From Betaproteobacteria bacterium UKL13-2 (GTDB taxonomy: Bacteria > Pseudomonadota > Gammaproteobacteria > Burkholderiales > Usitatibacteraceae), in assembly GCA_001602455.1 (NCBI GenBank), contig CP012157.1:1917733-1981732 (forward strand): a stretch of DNA of 64,000 nucleotides, read 5' to 3'. The position numbers and the translations under genes are program-made. Each line of letters starts with the position of its first letter. Position 1 is the first letter of the stretch. The notes beneath the pieces were generated by a model. The model saw only the letters and a program-made list of their open reading frames with translations, was not told where the DNA came from and did no database searches. Positions 11,918 through 20,367 of this stretch are shown piece by piece.

Positions 11918-11938
11918 TATTCGATATGCTATTCGATA
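11918..11938. promoter_or_regulatory. candidate operator: direct repeat TATTCGATA
   Basis: Two exact 9-bp copies, at 11918-11926 and 11930-11938, separated by TGC, so their centres are 12 bp apart (about one helical turn). They lie in the 68-bp gap between the divergent aminotransferase and FAD dehydrogenase genes and could allow one regulator to control both. The regulator is not identified. Confidence 0.5.
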
Positions 11939-11961
11939 AACGCTCATTCAGCACTTAACAC

Positions 11962-14940
11962 ATGTCAAACAATTCTCTAACTCAATCGCGGCAAAAAGCT
12001 GCCATCAAGGACGCACGCGCACTTGCGACTGTCCTCCGCAGACAATGCGATGCGGAAGTGCTGTTTGATGCAGCGAGCCGTGGGCGGTATGCCACAGATG
12101 CTTCTATCTATCAGATTACGCCGGTCGGCGTTGTTGTGCCACGCTCAATTGAGGCCGCTCGGGTAGCAATCGAGATTACTACAATGCATGGGGTGCCCGT
12201 ACTGTCGCGCGGCGGTGGAACGTCACAATGCGGTCAGACAGTCGGTGCGGCAGTCGTGGTTGACACTTCTAAGCATTGCAACGCCCTGTTGTCATTCAGT
12301 GCGGACACTCAACGAGCGCTCGTCGAGCCAGGTATCGCGCTTGATGCGCTCAATACCCAGCTCCGACCGACGGGGCTTTGGTATCCCGTGGATGTCTCAA
12401 CATCGGCTCAAGCCACGCTTGGTGGGATGGCTGGAAACAACTCATGTGGGTCGCGTTCCATTCATTACGGGAATATGGTGCATAACGTCGCGGCTATCCA
12501 TGCGATGCTGCCGGATGGAACACGGGCGCGCTTTGATGATTCACCTCAGGTTGGCGTGAATGCGCGTTTTCGAGAAATCGTTGAGGGGGTTCAGGCAATT
12601 TGTTACCGAGAGCAGGCAGAAATCGCAGCGCGCTTTCCGCCCTTGCTCCGTCGTGTTGCTGGCTATAACCTCGATATTTTTAACCCCCAAGATCCACTCC
12701 GGTACAACACGACGAAACCGAACCTTGCACACCTACTCGTCGGGTCTGAGGGTACGTTGGCGTTTTTTGAGGCGCTCGAATTGAAGCTCTCACCGCTGCC
12801 CAAGCACAAGGTACTCGGTGTAGTGAATTTCCCGACGTTCTACCAAGCGATGTCGATGACGCAGCATATTGTCACGCTTGGCCCGGTCGCGGTGGAGCTG
12901 GTGGATCGGACGATGATCGACCTTGCGCGGCACAATGTCGCCTTTCGCCCGGTCATCAACGCGGCACTGATGGGTGAACCTGAGGCGATTTTGCTGGTTG
13001 AGTTTGCTGGGGATGATTTGGGTCAGATCACGCGAAAACTCAATGAACTTGCTGTTTTGTTGAGCGATCTTGGTTTGCCAGATTCGGTTGTGAAGATGAC
13101 CGACGCTAATGCGCAAAAGCAGCTTTGGGAAGTTCGGAAGGCGGGTCTCAACATCATGATGTCGATGAAAGGCGATGGCAAGCCAGTAAGCTTCATCGAA
13201 GACTGCGCAGTTCCACTGCCCCATTTGGCCGAGTACACCCGACGACTCACCGAGGTGTTTGAAAGGCACGGCACTCGAGGCACTTGGTATGCCCATGCCA
13301 GCGTCGGAACACTTCATGTGCGTCCCATATTGAATATGAAGAGTGACGGCGCGACGAAGTTACGTGCGATTGCGGAGGAGGCCGCCGCGCTGGTTAAAGA
13401 ATACAAAGGCGTCTACTCAGGTGAACATGGCGACGGCCTCGTGAGAAGTGAATGGATCGCGCCGTTTTTTGGCCCTAAGCTGACCGCCGCGCTGGGGGAA
13501 ATCAAAGCGTTGTTTGATCCTCTGAACTTGATGAATCCCGGCAAAATTGTTATGCCGACCCGACAAGATGACCGGTCACTCTTTCGTTTCAAACCAGATT
13601 ACGCCACGATAGCGTTAAAGACCGTATTCGACTGGCACTCGGAATTTGGGGAGCGTGGTTTGGCGGCTGCGGTGGAGATGTGTAATAACAATGGCCATTG
13701 TCGGAAATTTGATGCGGGAACGATGTGCCCGAGCTACCGCGTGACGCGAGATGAAGTCCACCTGACGCGTGGGCGGGCGAACACGATGCGTTTAGCGCTT
13801 TCGCAACAGCTTGAGGGTGGTTTCAGTTCAGCCTCGGTGAAACAGGCGATGGATCTTTGTGTCGGCTGCAAGGGCTGCAAACGAGAATGTCCCACTGGCG
13901 TTGACATGGCTAAGATGAAGACCGAATTTCTGGCGGCATACAAGGCGCGGGTAGGCTTTACGCTGCGAGACAAATTGGTCGCCTACCTGCCGCGATACGC
14001 GCGCACCGCATCGCGGTTCTCAGCATTCATCAATGCGGTTGATCGTCTGCCGGGGGCGCGAGCCGTGCGCGAGGCGATTCTGGGTATCTCGGCGAGTCGT
14101 TCGCTGCCTAAGTGGAGTGCGGCACCATTTACCGCGACGACGATTTTGTCTCATGCAAGCCATGATGTTTCTCGCGACCCAGCACTGGACGTAGTGCTGT
14201 TTGCCGACACATTCAATCGTTATTTTGAACCGGAGAACCTAACGGCGGCGAGGCGCGTATTGGAGGCCGGCGGCTACAACGTCCGACTGGCCGCGGCGGG
14301 TACAGACCCTAATCGAAGCCTCTGTTGTGGCCGGACGTTTCTGGCGACTGGAATGATGGCAGAGGCGAAACAGGAAGCGCGGCGCACCATCGATGCATTG
14401 ATGCCGTATGTCAATCGAGGGGTGGCGGTCGTGGGGCTTGAGCCTTCATGCCTGCTCACGCTGCGTGATGAGTTTCTGGCGCTATATCCGGGTGAGGAAA
14501 CCAAGCGGCTCGCCGCAAATGCCTTTTTGCTGGAAGAATTTCTGGTACGCGAAAAGCGTGCTGGTCGACTTCGACTCGAACTCAGACCGCTACAGTCGGG
14601 CACAGCCATGCTCCATGGCCATTGCCACCAAAAGGCATTTGGTGCAATGGGGGATGTGGAAGAGGTGTTGTCGTGGATTCCGGGGCTCACCACCAAAACG
14701 ATTGAGTCGAGTTGTTGTGGTATGGCGGGAGCGTTTGGCTACGAGCGCGAGCATATCGATGTATCGCTCAAAATGGCAGAGCTGTCATTGCTGCCAGCGG
14801 TACGGAGCGCCGAAAAATCTACGCTTATCATTGCCGACGGTACGAGTTGCCGCCATCAAATCCAAGACGGTGCAACCCGCGACGTACTTCATGTGGCTCG
14901 GGTTCTTGCGCAAGCGTTGGTTTTTCAGCCGGTGACGTAA
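11962..14940 (+). CDS. FAD-binding 2-hydroxyacid dehydrogenase fused to Fe-S and CCG domains (YdiJ-like)
   Basis: A 992-residue fusion protein. The first part is an FAD-binding PCMH-type domain (VPVLSRGGGTSQCGQT, LGGMAGNNSCGSRSIHYG). The FAD-oxidase C domain follows, with YSGEHGDGLVRSEW and FDPLNLMNPGK. Then come cysteine motifs for Fe-S clusters (CNNNGHCRKF, MCPSYR, CVGCKGCKRECP) and a C-terminal pair of cysteine-rich heterodisulfide-reductase-like segments (SLCCGRTF, SSCCGMAGAFGYE). This architecture matches E. coli YdiJ and D-lactate or D-2-hydroxyglutarate dehydrogenases that pass electrons to the respiratory chain. The neighbouring aminotransferase makes a hydroxyacid/glyoxylate pathway likely; the exact substrate is not visible. 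Confidence 0.9.
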   Translation: MSNNSLTQSRQKAAIKDARALATVLRRQCDAEVLFDAASRGRYATDASIYQITPVGVVVPRSIEAARVAIEITTMHGVPVLSRGGGTSQCGQTVGAAVVVDTSKHCNALLSFSADTQRALVEPGIALDALNTQLRPTGLWYPVDVSTSAQATLGGMAGNNSCGSRSIHYGNMVHNVAAIHAMLPDGTRARFDDSPQVGVNARFREIVEGVQAICYREQAEIAARFPPLLRRVAGYNLDIFNPQDPLRYNTTKPNLAHLLVGSEGTLAFFEALELKLSPLPKHKVLGVVNFPTFYQAMSMTQHIVTLGPVAVELVDRTMIDLARHNVAFRPVINAALMGEPEAILLVEFAGDDLGQITRKLNELAVLLSDLGLPDSVVKMTDANAQKQLWEVRKAGLNIMMSMKGDGKPVSFIEDCAVPLPHLAEYTRRLTEVFERHGTRGTWYAHASVGTLHVRPILNMKSDGATKLRAIAEEAAALVKEYKGVYSGEHGDGLVRSEWIAPFFGPKLTAALGEIKALFDPLNLMNPGKIVMPTRQDDRSLFRFKPDYATIALKTVFDWHSEFGERGLAAAVEMCNNNGHCRKFDAGTMCPSYRVTRDEVHLTRGRANTMRLALSQQLEGGFSSASVKQAMDLCVGCKGCKRECPTGVDMAKMKTEFLAAYKARVGFTLRDKLVAYLPRYARTASRFSAFINAVDRLPGARAVREAILGISASRSLPKWSAAPFTATTILSHASHDVSRDPALDVVLFADTFNRYFEPENLTAARRVLEAGGYNVRLAAAGTDPNRSLCCGRTFLATGMMAEAKQEARRTIDALMPYVNRGVAVVGLEPSCLLTLRDEFLALYPGEETKRLAANAFLLEEFLVREKRAGRLRLELRPLQSGTAMLHGHCHQKAFGAMGDVEEVLSWIPGLTTKTIESSCCGMAGAFGYEREHIDVSLKMAELSLLPAVRSAEKSTLIIADGTSCRHQIQDGATRDVLHVARVLAQALVFQPVT

Positions 14941-15019
14941 CCATAAGCGCCGAAAATCCTCCTCACCCTTACATTGGGCGTCGGCCGTTGCATGGGTCAA
15001 CCGCGCCGATGTTGCAGCG

Positions 15020-16432
15020 CTACTTTGCGCTGAGGTCGTCCTGTAAGCTCTTAATCATCGAGGCTTCACCACGCACACGTAGGAACGCGCCATCGTTATC
15101 AGCGCGCTCGTTCAAAACTTCACAATTCGCAAAAATTTTTCCGCGCAACTGTTGAAGAGACCAAGGCAAAAACAGCTCATCTTCGGTCAGATTCTTCTGG
15201 AAAAATCTGCGTATGGTTGCATGCATCCGAGCGACGTCGGCGGGATTCTTTGCGCTCATGACCACGCAGTCGGGATACTGATTGCGCAGGTGGGACGCTG
15301 TTGCTGCTTGGGCGGCGGCGGGATTTGTTGTTCCCGCGCCCACCATGTCAATTTTGTTGAAGACGTGTATTCGGGGTACGACATCTGCGCCAATCTCGGC
15401 CAACACCTCATTTGTGACTTCTAACTGTCGCTGGAAACCGGGATCGCTTGCGTCAATGATATGCAGCAACAGGGAAGCTTCGGCAGCCTCCTCTAGCGTG
15501 GACTTGAAGGAGGCGACCAGATCATGTGGAAGATTTTTGATGAATCCGACGGTATCGCTGACGAGTACCTTGGGAACCGTCTCGGGATAGAGGGTGCGAA
15601 CAGTTGTGTCGAGCGTGGCGAAGAGCTTATTCGCCACAAGGACATCGCTCCCGGTAAGCGCCCGCATCAGTGTGGATTTACCTGCGTTGGTGTAGCCCAC
15701 CAATGCGACTCGTGCAATGCCAGAACCGTCAGCGGTATTCTGATTGGCTTGGCGTCTGGCGCGTTGGATTTTTCGTTCGGCTTCCATCGCCACAATCTCG
15801 ACTTGCAGTTCTGAGATACGGTTACGGATCTTTTGCTTGTCCAGCGCACTCTGTGATTCACCTGCGCCGCGGCCACCGGTTCCGCTACGCTGACGACCTT
15901 GTGGGCCAGCGAGCTTGGCCGCTTCACGGAGCCGAGGTGCCATGTAGCCCAGTCGAGCAATTTCGACTTGTGCCCGCGCTGCCCGCGAGCTGGCATGGCG
16001 GTGGAATATTTCCAATATCACCATGGTGCGATCCATCACTTCGCAGCCGACCGCGATTTCTAAATTGCGTGCTTGAGAGGGTGAAATGTCATGATCAATG
16101 AGCAAAATATCGGCTGCACGGGTTTCAGGATCGGCCGGTGCCAGCGCTGGCTCGATGGGCGCGGGGTCATCGAGATCATCAACGATCGCCTTCGCGCCAG
16201 TATCCCCCTCGACATATTGGCGGATTTCACGGCGCTTACCAACACCGAAATAGGCGGCGCGGTCAAAGCTCGCGCGCTTTTGCACGAATGCATGCACCAC
16301 ATCGTAGCCCAGTGTCTTGGCCAGCTCGCGTAGCTCATTGAGCGAAGAATCAAACTCCGTATCGCTGACATTCTGTAAATGTACGGCGGCCACAAGGGCG
16401 CGGATGTTTTGCGTTTTGGTATCTTTTGGCAT
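15020..16432 (-). CDS. hflX: ribosome-associated GTPase HflX
   Basis: GTPase that splits or rescues stalled ribosomes. At 470 residues it has the HflX N-terminal domain, a glycine/arginine-rich linker (LAGPQGRQRSGTGGRGAGES, about 175-193), then the G domain: G1 GYTNAGKST at 246-254, G3 DTVGF, G4 NKID. It converges on the YdiJ-like gene with a 79-bp gap. In many proteobacteria hflX follows hfq; here a repeat element and a different operon lie upstream, so it must have its own promoter or read through from the asparaginase-like gene. Confidence 0.96.
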   Translation of the reverse strand: MPKDTKTQNIRALVAAVHLQNVSDTEFDSSLNELRELAKTLGYDVVHAFVQKRASFDRAAYFGVGKRREIRQYVEGDTGAKAIVDDLDDPAPIEPALAPADPETRAADILLIDHDISPSQARNLEIAVGCEVMDRTMVILEIFHRHASSRAARAQVEIARLGYMAPRLREAAKLAGPQGRQRSGTGGRGAGESQSALDKQKIRNRISELQVEIVAMEAERKIQRARRQANQNTADGSGIARVALVGYTNAGKSTLMRALTGSDVLVANKLFATLDTTVRTLYPETVPKVLVSDTVGFIKNLPHDLVASFKSTLEEAAEASLLLHIIDASDPGFQRQLEVTNEVLAEIGADVVPRIHVFNKIDMVGAGTTNPAAAQAATASHLRNQYPDCVVMSAKNPADVARMHATIRRFFQKNLTEDELFLPWSLQQLRGKIFANCEVLNERADNDGAFLRVRGEASMIKSLQDDLSAK

Positions 16433-16506
16433 TGGGGAGTCTCTCGAAATTCGATTTGCTCGCTTGCCCAGATAACGCTGGCCGAAGGAGAAAGTCTATA
16501 TTTGGC

Positions 16507-16639
16507 GGGCGTTTCCAGCCGTTTTTCCTTGGAGACGCCCGTCGATTCTAGTCGGAATATTTCAGGGAACTTCTCGAAACCGTCGCGAACTTCGCCCACG
16601 CAGCAGGTTTATAGAAGTGCCCTGAAATATTCCGGCTAG
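16507..16639. repeat. dispersed repeat, copy 2 (short form) with hairpin module
   Basis: The element proper is 16548-16639 (92 bp). It is bounded by CTAG on both sides and by 27-bp imperfect terminal inverted repeats (25 of 27 match; outer part CGGAATATTTCAGGG). Its centre keeps CGCCCACGCAGCAGG TTTATAGAAG, shared with the copies at 3.4 and 63.1 kb, but lacks about 90 bp of the long core. An adjoining hairpin at 16507-16540 (11-bp stem with one G:T) resembles the hairpin of copy 1. The right-hand CTAG supplies the TAG stop codon of the asparaginase-like gene. Confidence 0.85.
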
Positions 16640-17187
16640 ACTTTGTTGCCCTCAGTGTGGCCCTTGGTGTGGTCTTTGGTGTGGTCTTTGGTGTGGTTCT
16701 TGGTGCGCGCTTCAAAAACCCCTTTCTTTCGATTCTTGCGTACGTTATTCCACGCAAAGTACTGACCGTTCATCGCCACATAGATACCTGCCGGTAAGAC
16801 CTGCGCGTAGGCGATGGCGCTACCCAGATTAAACAATCCGTCGGACGAGCCAAACTTGTACGGAACCATGGCACCTGTCAGGATGATCGATTTGCCGTTT
16901 ACGCGCGCCGCCAGATATCGTGCGGTTTCTTCCATGGTGTCCGTGCCGTGGGTGATGACAATCGCCAATTCTTTTGCTCGATTACAAGCGACCGCTATTT
17001 TCTTGCGGTCGATGTCGGTCATTAGCAGGCTGTCCTTCATCATCAAGGTTTCAACACGCGTTTTAACAAGGGATCTGCCCATGGTCAACATTTCGTCGAC
17101 GTGTGTTTTCTTGAAGAATAGTTCGCCGTTTAGCTCGTTATATTCCTTGTCGAACGTGCCACCGGTGATGAGTAAGGCGATTTTCAT
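16636..17187 (-). CDS. short asparaginase-like protein (N-terminal asparaginase domain only)
   Basis: 183 residues from the ATG at 17187, which lies 4 bp beyond the GST stop codon; a longer frame to 17277 would only overlap the GST gene. It contains the asparaginase N-domain nucleophile motif ITGGTFDKEY (Thr11), THGTDTMEET (Thr82-Asp83) and TGAMVPYKFGSSDG, but no C-terminal domain, so it is about half of a type I/II asparaginase. Similar stand-alone N-domains are known in proteobacteria. The last 20 residues are a repetitive tail (HTKD units) encoded by four 12-bp tandem repeats, and the stop codon lies inside the dispersed repeat. Enzyme activity is uncertain. Confidence 0.8.
   Translation of the reverse strand: MKIALLITGGTFDKEYNELNGELFFKKTHVDEMLTMGRSLVKTRVETLMMKDSLLMTDIDRKKIAVACNRAKELAIVITHGTDTMEETARYLAARVNGKSIILTGAMVPYKFGSSDGLFNLGSAIAYAQVLPAGIYVAMNGQYFAWNNVRKNRKKGVFEARTKNHTKDHTKDHTKGHTEGNKV
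16655..16702. repeat. 12-bp tandem repeat, four units, inside the asparaginase-like gene
   Basis: Units of the form GTGTGGTCTTTG occupy 16655-16666, 16667-16678, 16679-16690 and 16691-16702 with few differences. Because the period is a multiple of three, the repeat adds HTKD-type residues in frame and can expand or contract without frameshift. Confidence 0.85.
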
Positions 17188-17191
17188 GAAG

Positions 17192-17836
17192 TCAGTACCA
17201 AGGGGCGGGAAGCTGTTCTGTCGCAAACACACGTTTGACGGCTGGGCGGTCTGCCATTCGCTTGAGAAATGAGGCAAGGTGCGGGCGATTTCGGGCAGGG
17301 TCCGGCATATTACGTGTCCACCGGCAGATCATGAATAAAAAGATGTCGGCAATGTTGTATTTCGCACCGAGCAGATATGGTCCGCCTGATTGTGCGAGTT
17401 GGCGATCCAAGATGTCCAGCATCGGTATGATGGCAGCGCTCGCATTCTCCTTTACGGTGTCCGCGTGTGCGCCACCGATGCGGTTTGGATAAAAGTAATG
17501 AACCAGCATCGCTTGGACGGTGTTGGTCAGATATATCAGCCAACGGTAGGTTTGGGCGCGGGCATCGCTTCCAATTGGCGGGACTAAGCCACTATGGGGG
17601 TGGTGGTCGGCAATATGCAGCATGATGGCGGTGGTTTCGCTTAAGACCACATTGCCATCAATCAGCACAGGAATAAGCCCAGCAGGGTTGAGCTTGAGGT
17701 AATCGGGGCTTTTATGCGCATTCGCCTTCCGATCAACCAGCACGAGTTCAAACGGGCATCCAATTTCTTCGAGAAGGATGTGCGGAGCGAGGCTCGCGCT
17801 GCTAGGGTAGTAGTAGAGCTTGTAAGCGTTGGGCAT
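17192..17836 (-). CDS. glutathione S-transferase family protein
   Basis: A 214-residue cytoplasmic GST. The thioredoxin-like N-domain reads YKLYYYPSSASLAPHILLEE, with NPAGLIPVLIDGNVVLSETTAIMLHIAD as the glutathione-binding G-site, followed by an all-helical C-domain. The candidate catalytic residue is the Tyr/Ser cluster at positions 9-15. It is the first gene of a two-gene unit with the asparaginase-like protein (4-bp gap). Substrate unknown. Confidence 0.9.
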   Translation of the reverse strand: MPNAYKLYYYPSSASLAPHILLEEIGCPFELVLVDRKANAHKSPDYLKLNPAGLIPVLIDGNVVLSETTAIMLHIADHHPHSGLVPPIGSDARAQTYRWLIYLTNTVQAMLVHYFYPNRIGGAHADTVKENASAAIIPMLDILDRQLAQSGGPYLLGAKYNIADIFLFMICRWTRNMPDPARNRPHLASFLKRMADRPAVKRVFATEQLPAPWY

Positions 17837-17925
17837 CGATCAGTGCAAGATTCAATGAAAAAACAATCTGCATTATGCCAATGACATCGCGGCGCTCGCA
17901 CGCTTTGCGATTCAAGCTCACGTTG

Positions 17926-18636
17926 TCAGGTAGCAACCTGACGCGGTAGCAGGCGGTCGTATTCTTTTTTGACGACGGCGTAACACTCACAAGACCTTGC
18001 TTCTAGACCCTTGCGATCGGTCACGGTTATATGACCGCGTTGGTATCGAATGAGACCGGCTTTTTGAAGTTGCCCCGCCGCTTCGGTAACGCCTTCGCGG
18101 CGAACGCCAAGCATATTGGCGATCAGCTCTTGCGTCATCAGGAGTTCGTTGGTCGGCAACCGGTCTAAGCTCAGCAGCAACCAGCGGCAGAGTTGTTGAT
18201 CCAAGGTGTGGTGCCGGTTACAAACAGCCGTTTGCGACATTTGCGTGAGAAGCGCCTGGGTGTAACGTAGCAAAAGGTGACATACGGGGCCGGCCTTGTT
18301 GAATTCTTCCATCAGTGATGAAGCTTTGATCCGAAACGCGAGCCCGGCGCTCTGAACAACGGCGCGGCTGGGTGTCGAGATACCGCCCATAAAAATTGAA
18401 ACGCCAACGAGCCCCTCGAGGCCTACGACCGCGATTTCGGCAGAATCCCCGTCTTCCAAGACGTAAAGGAGCGAGACGATTGCGCTCGTCGGAAAATAGA
18501 CATGGCTAAGTTTGCTGCCAGATTCGTACAGCACTTTACCGAGCGGCATCTCCACTAACTCTAACTTTGGCTGCCAATTGGCATAGATCGTTGCAGGAAG
18601 CGCGGCAAGAAGCTGGTTGTATCGGGGATCTATCAT
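17926..18636 (-). CDS. Crp/Fnr-family transcriptional regulator (A)
   Basis: 236 residues: a cyclic-nucleotide-binding-like beta-barrel in the N-half (GKVLYESGSKLSHVYFPTSAIVSLL, then VGLEGLVGVSIFMGG) and a winged HTH (ELIANMLGVRREGVTEAAGQL) in the C-half. It lacks the N-terminal cysteine cluster of Fnr. The tail CECYAVVKKEY matches CSCYAGG in the divergent paralogue, a feature of this subgroup. It is divergent from a second regulator of the same type, and the 217-bp gap contains a dyad. Ligand and regulon unknown. Confidence 0.92.
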   Translation of the reverse strand: MIDPRYNQLLAALPATIYANWQPKLELVEMPLGKVLYESGSKLSHVYFPTSAIVSLLYVLEDGDSAEIAVVGLEGLVGVSIFMGGISTPSRAVVQSAGLAFRIKASSLMEEFNKAGPVCHLLLRYTQALLTQMSQTAVCNRHHTLDQQLCRWLLLSLDRLPTNELLMTQELIANMLGVRREGVTEAAGQLQKAGLIRYQRGHITVTDRKGLEARSCECYAVVKKEYDRLLPRQVAT

Positions 18637-18766
18637 GGCGTTCGATCTTCTTCAGCGTTGGTGGCGATTTCTTCAGGCGCTCTGATTACCGAGGTGTTCC
18701 GTGTCAGATGGTCGTTAGAGTATAGGCTCAAACATCATGTCGTATGTTTGTTATCAGACAGAAGAA

Positions 18767-18802
18767 TTACGCAATGAAAGAATTGCGAAAAAAGTTACGC
18801 AA
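18767..18802. promoter_or_regulatory. candidate operator between the two Crp/Fnr genes
   Basis: A perfect dyad, CGCAAT (18770-18775) and ATTGCG (18782-18787) with a 6-bp spacer, is followed by a second TTACGCAA at 18795-18802 that repeats 18767-18774 at 28-bp distance. The surrounding DNA is AT-rich. Its position and symmetry suit a Crp/Fnr-type dimer acting on its own and the divergent gene. Confidence 0.5.
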
Positions 18803-18853
18803 AAAAAAATGATTTCCAACTTAGTACGCTAGACAACTGACGAGCATTGGCGC

Positions 18854-19594
18854 ATGGCTTACAGTTCGCCCATGCAACCAAGTCGAAATTTAATCCTCGC
18901 TTCACTGCCAAAAGCGGTCTACCAAAAGCTGCTTCCTTCATTGACTTCTGTTCAACTTAGGGACGGCGATATATTGTATGAGGCGGGCAGGACGATTAAA
19001 TTCGTCTACTTTCCCATCGCCTCGCTCGTATCATTTCTATCGCTCGTCGACCGACATTTACCGCTCGAAGTCGGGCTTGTCGGCAGAGAGGGGATGGTCG
19101 GGGCGCCGCTTGCACTTGGTGGACTGGTGTCCACGGTCAGGGCGCTCGTCCAAGGAACAGGAGAGGCGCTGCAAATTGAGGCAGAGCGCTTTCTTCAAGT
19201 AATGCAAGACACACCTTTGCTTGAAAAATCCGTGTTGCTTTATGTAAATGAATTGCTTGGTCAAGTGACACAAACGGCAGCTTGCAATCGATTCCACCAT
19301 ATTGATGCGCGTCTGGCGCGCTGGCTACTGATGACGCGCGATCGCGTCGGCAGCGCCGAGTTTCATATGACCCACGAGTTTCTCGCTGCGATGCTCGGGG
19401 TGCGGCGTGAAGGGGTCACGGAGGCGGCATCTTTGTTCAAGGCACAACGCCTAATCGACTACAGCCGAGGCAATATCATCATTCAAAACCATGAGGGTCT
19501 CGAAGCGGCAAGTTGTTCTTGCTACGCCGGTGGTTCCCACACACTCGCGCCGTGGCGACCGACGTTATCCCCCGCCGTTCGCCGCAGCAGTTGA
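18854..19594 (+). CDS. Crp/Fnr-family transcriptional regulator (B)
   Basis: 246 residues, a paralogue of the divergent regulator. The N-domain reads GDILYEAGRTIKFVYFPIASLVSFLS and VGREGMVGAPLALGG; the HTH is EFLAAMLGVRREGVTEAASLF. The segment TQTAACNRFHHIDARLARWLLMTRDR corresponds closely to the same region of regulator A. There are no Fnr-type cysteines at the N-terminus. An upstream dyad may be its operator. The first ATG could also be the second one, at residue 6; the spacing signal is weak. Confidence 0.92.
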   Translation: MAYSSPMQPSRNLILASLPKAVYQKLLPSLTSVQLRDGDILYEAGRTIKFVYFPIASLVSFLSLVDRHLPLEVGLVGREGMVGAPLALGGLVSTVRALVQGTGEALQIEAERFLQVMQDTPLLEKSVLLYVNELLGQVTQTAACNRFHHIDARLARWLLMTRDRVGSAEFHMTHEFLAAMLGVRREGVTEAASLFKAQRLIDYSRGNIIIQNHEGLEAASCSCYAGGSHTLAPWRPTLSPAVRRSS

Positions 19595-20067
19595 GAGCCT
19601 TGAGAGTACTGAGAGAATTGAGGGACAGCTCAATCGAGCGCCAACATTGCACCTTTGTTCAGGCGAATTCTGTTCGGCGACACACGAATGAGGGGCGGCG
19701 CAGTCTGGTTGACTCCACAGTCGCAAATCTCGTTCGATACCGAACAGACATGCATACTCGCCTTGGCTAATATGCACCACGTAGTACCAGCAACTCCAAT
19801 GCAGCAAAAACCAAATGGAACATCAGAACCCCATATCGAGCCCCTCAAGGGTGTTATTCAACGATGTGGGCTTGCCCGCAATTGGGCAAATATCGACCAA
19901 GCCATCGTGGTGACACGGGGCGTTGGTGGTGTGGTGTCGGTCAAGAACGACATGCGCGTTAAATAGATTTTGTGGCAAAAATGGATTTTGTTGCACAGCA
20001 TGCGCTGGATACGGTTTCTCACGGGACCGAGCAAAGCACCCAACAACCAATCATAGAAAGTGAAAAC
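19595..20067. other. 473-bp intergenic region with a possible BON-gene remnant
   Basis: No complete gene is convincing here. Open frames on both strands show no recognisable family. The only recognisable coding trace is the short BON-like tail near 19966. The promoter of the yqjD-like operon should lie in the last part. Confidence 0.4.
19895..19966 (+). pseudogene. possible remnant of a BON-domain gene (C-terminal tail only)
   Basis: The last codons read GGVVSVKNDMRVK followed by TAG, which is the usual ending of BON-domain (OsmY-like) proteins ('V..VKNDLRVK'). The frame upstream does not resemble the rest of a BON domain, so this is at best a degraded tail. BON genes are often next to yqjD-like genes, which supports the reading. 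Low certainty because the match is about 20 residues. Confidence 0.35.
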
Positions 20068-20358
20068 ATGAAAAACGATTTCTCGCAAGCAACAGCAAAC
20101 CTAAAGATTAACTCTGAGCGCATTGCCGACGAAATTGGCGATGTCGTGTCTGATGCAAAGCACTTGCTTCAGTCATATGGTGCTGAAAAACTAGACGGCG
20201 CTAAACACTCATTTGAAAGTGCGCAGGCGGCCGTATCTAATAGCGCGAAGCAGTACGCTTCTACCGCAAATAGTTACGTCCATGATAATCCGTGGCAGGC
20301 AATCGCGGTTGCTGCTGCGGCTGGGCTGGCTGTTGGTTTTCTTGTCACGCGCCGCTAA
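20068..20358 (+). CDS. yqjD: YqjD/ElaB-type (DUF883) membrane-anchored protein
   Basis: 96 residues from the ATG at 20068; a longer frame to 19972 has no visible ribosome-binding site. An amphipathic helical body (NSERIADEIGDVVSDAKHLL, ALA-rich repeats) ends in the C-terminal membrane anchor NPWQAIAVAAAAGLAVGFLVTRR, the signature of this family. E. coli YqjD binds ribosomes at the inner membrane in stationary phase. It is first of three genes that match the E. coli yqjD-yqjE-yqjK order. Confidence 0.85.
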   Translation: MKNDFSQATANLKINSERIADEIGDVVSDAKHLLQSYGAEKLDGAKHSFESAQAAVSNSAKQYASTANSYVHDNPWQAIAVAAAAGLAVGFLVTRR

Positions 20359-20367
20359 GCAATAACG

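Noticed and set aside
15282-15590. Rightward frames inside hflX
   Set aside because: Antisense to conserved G-domain codons; no support.
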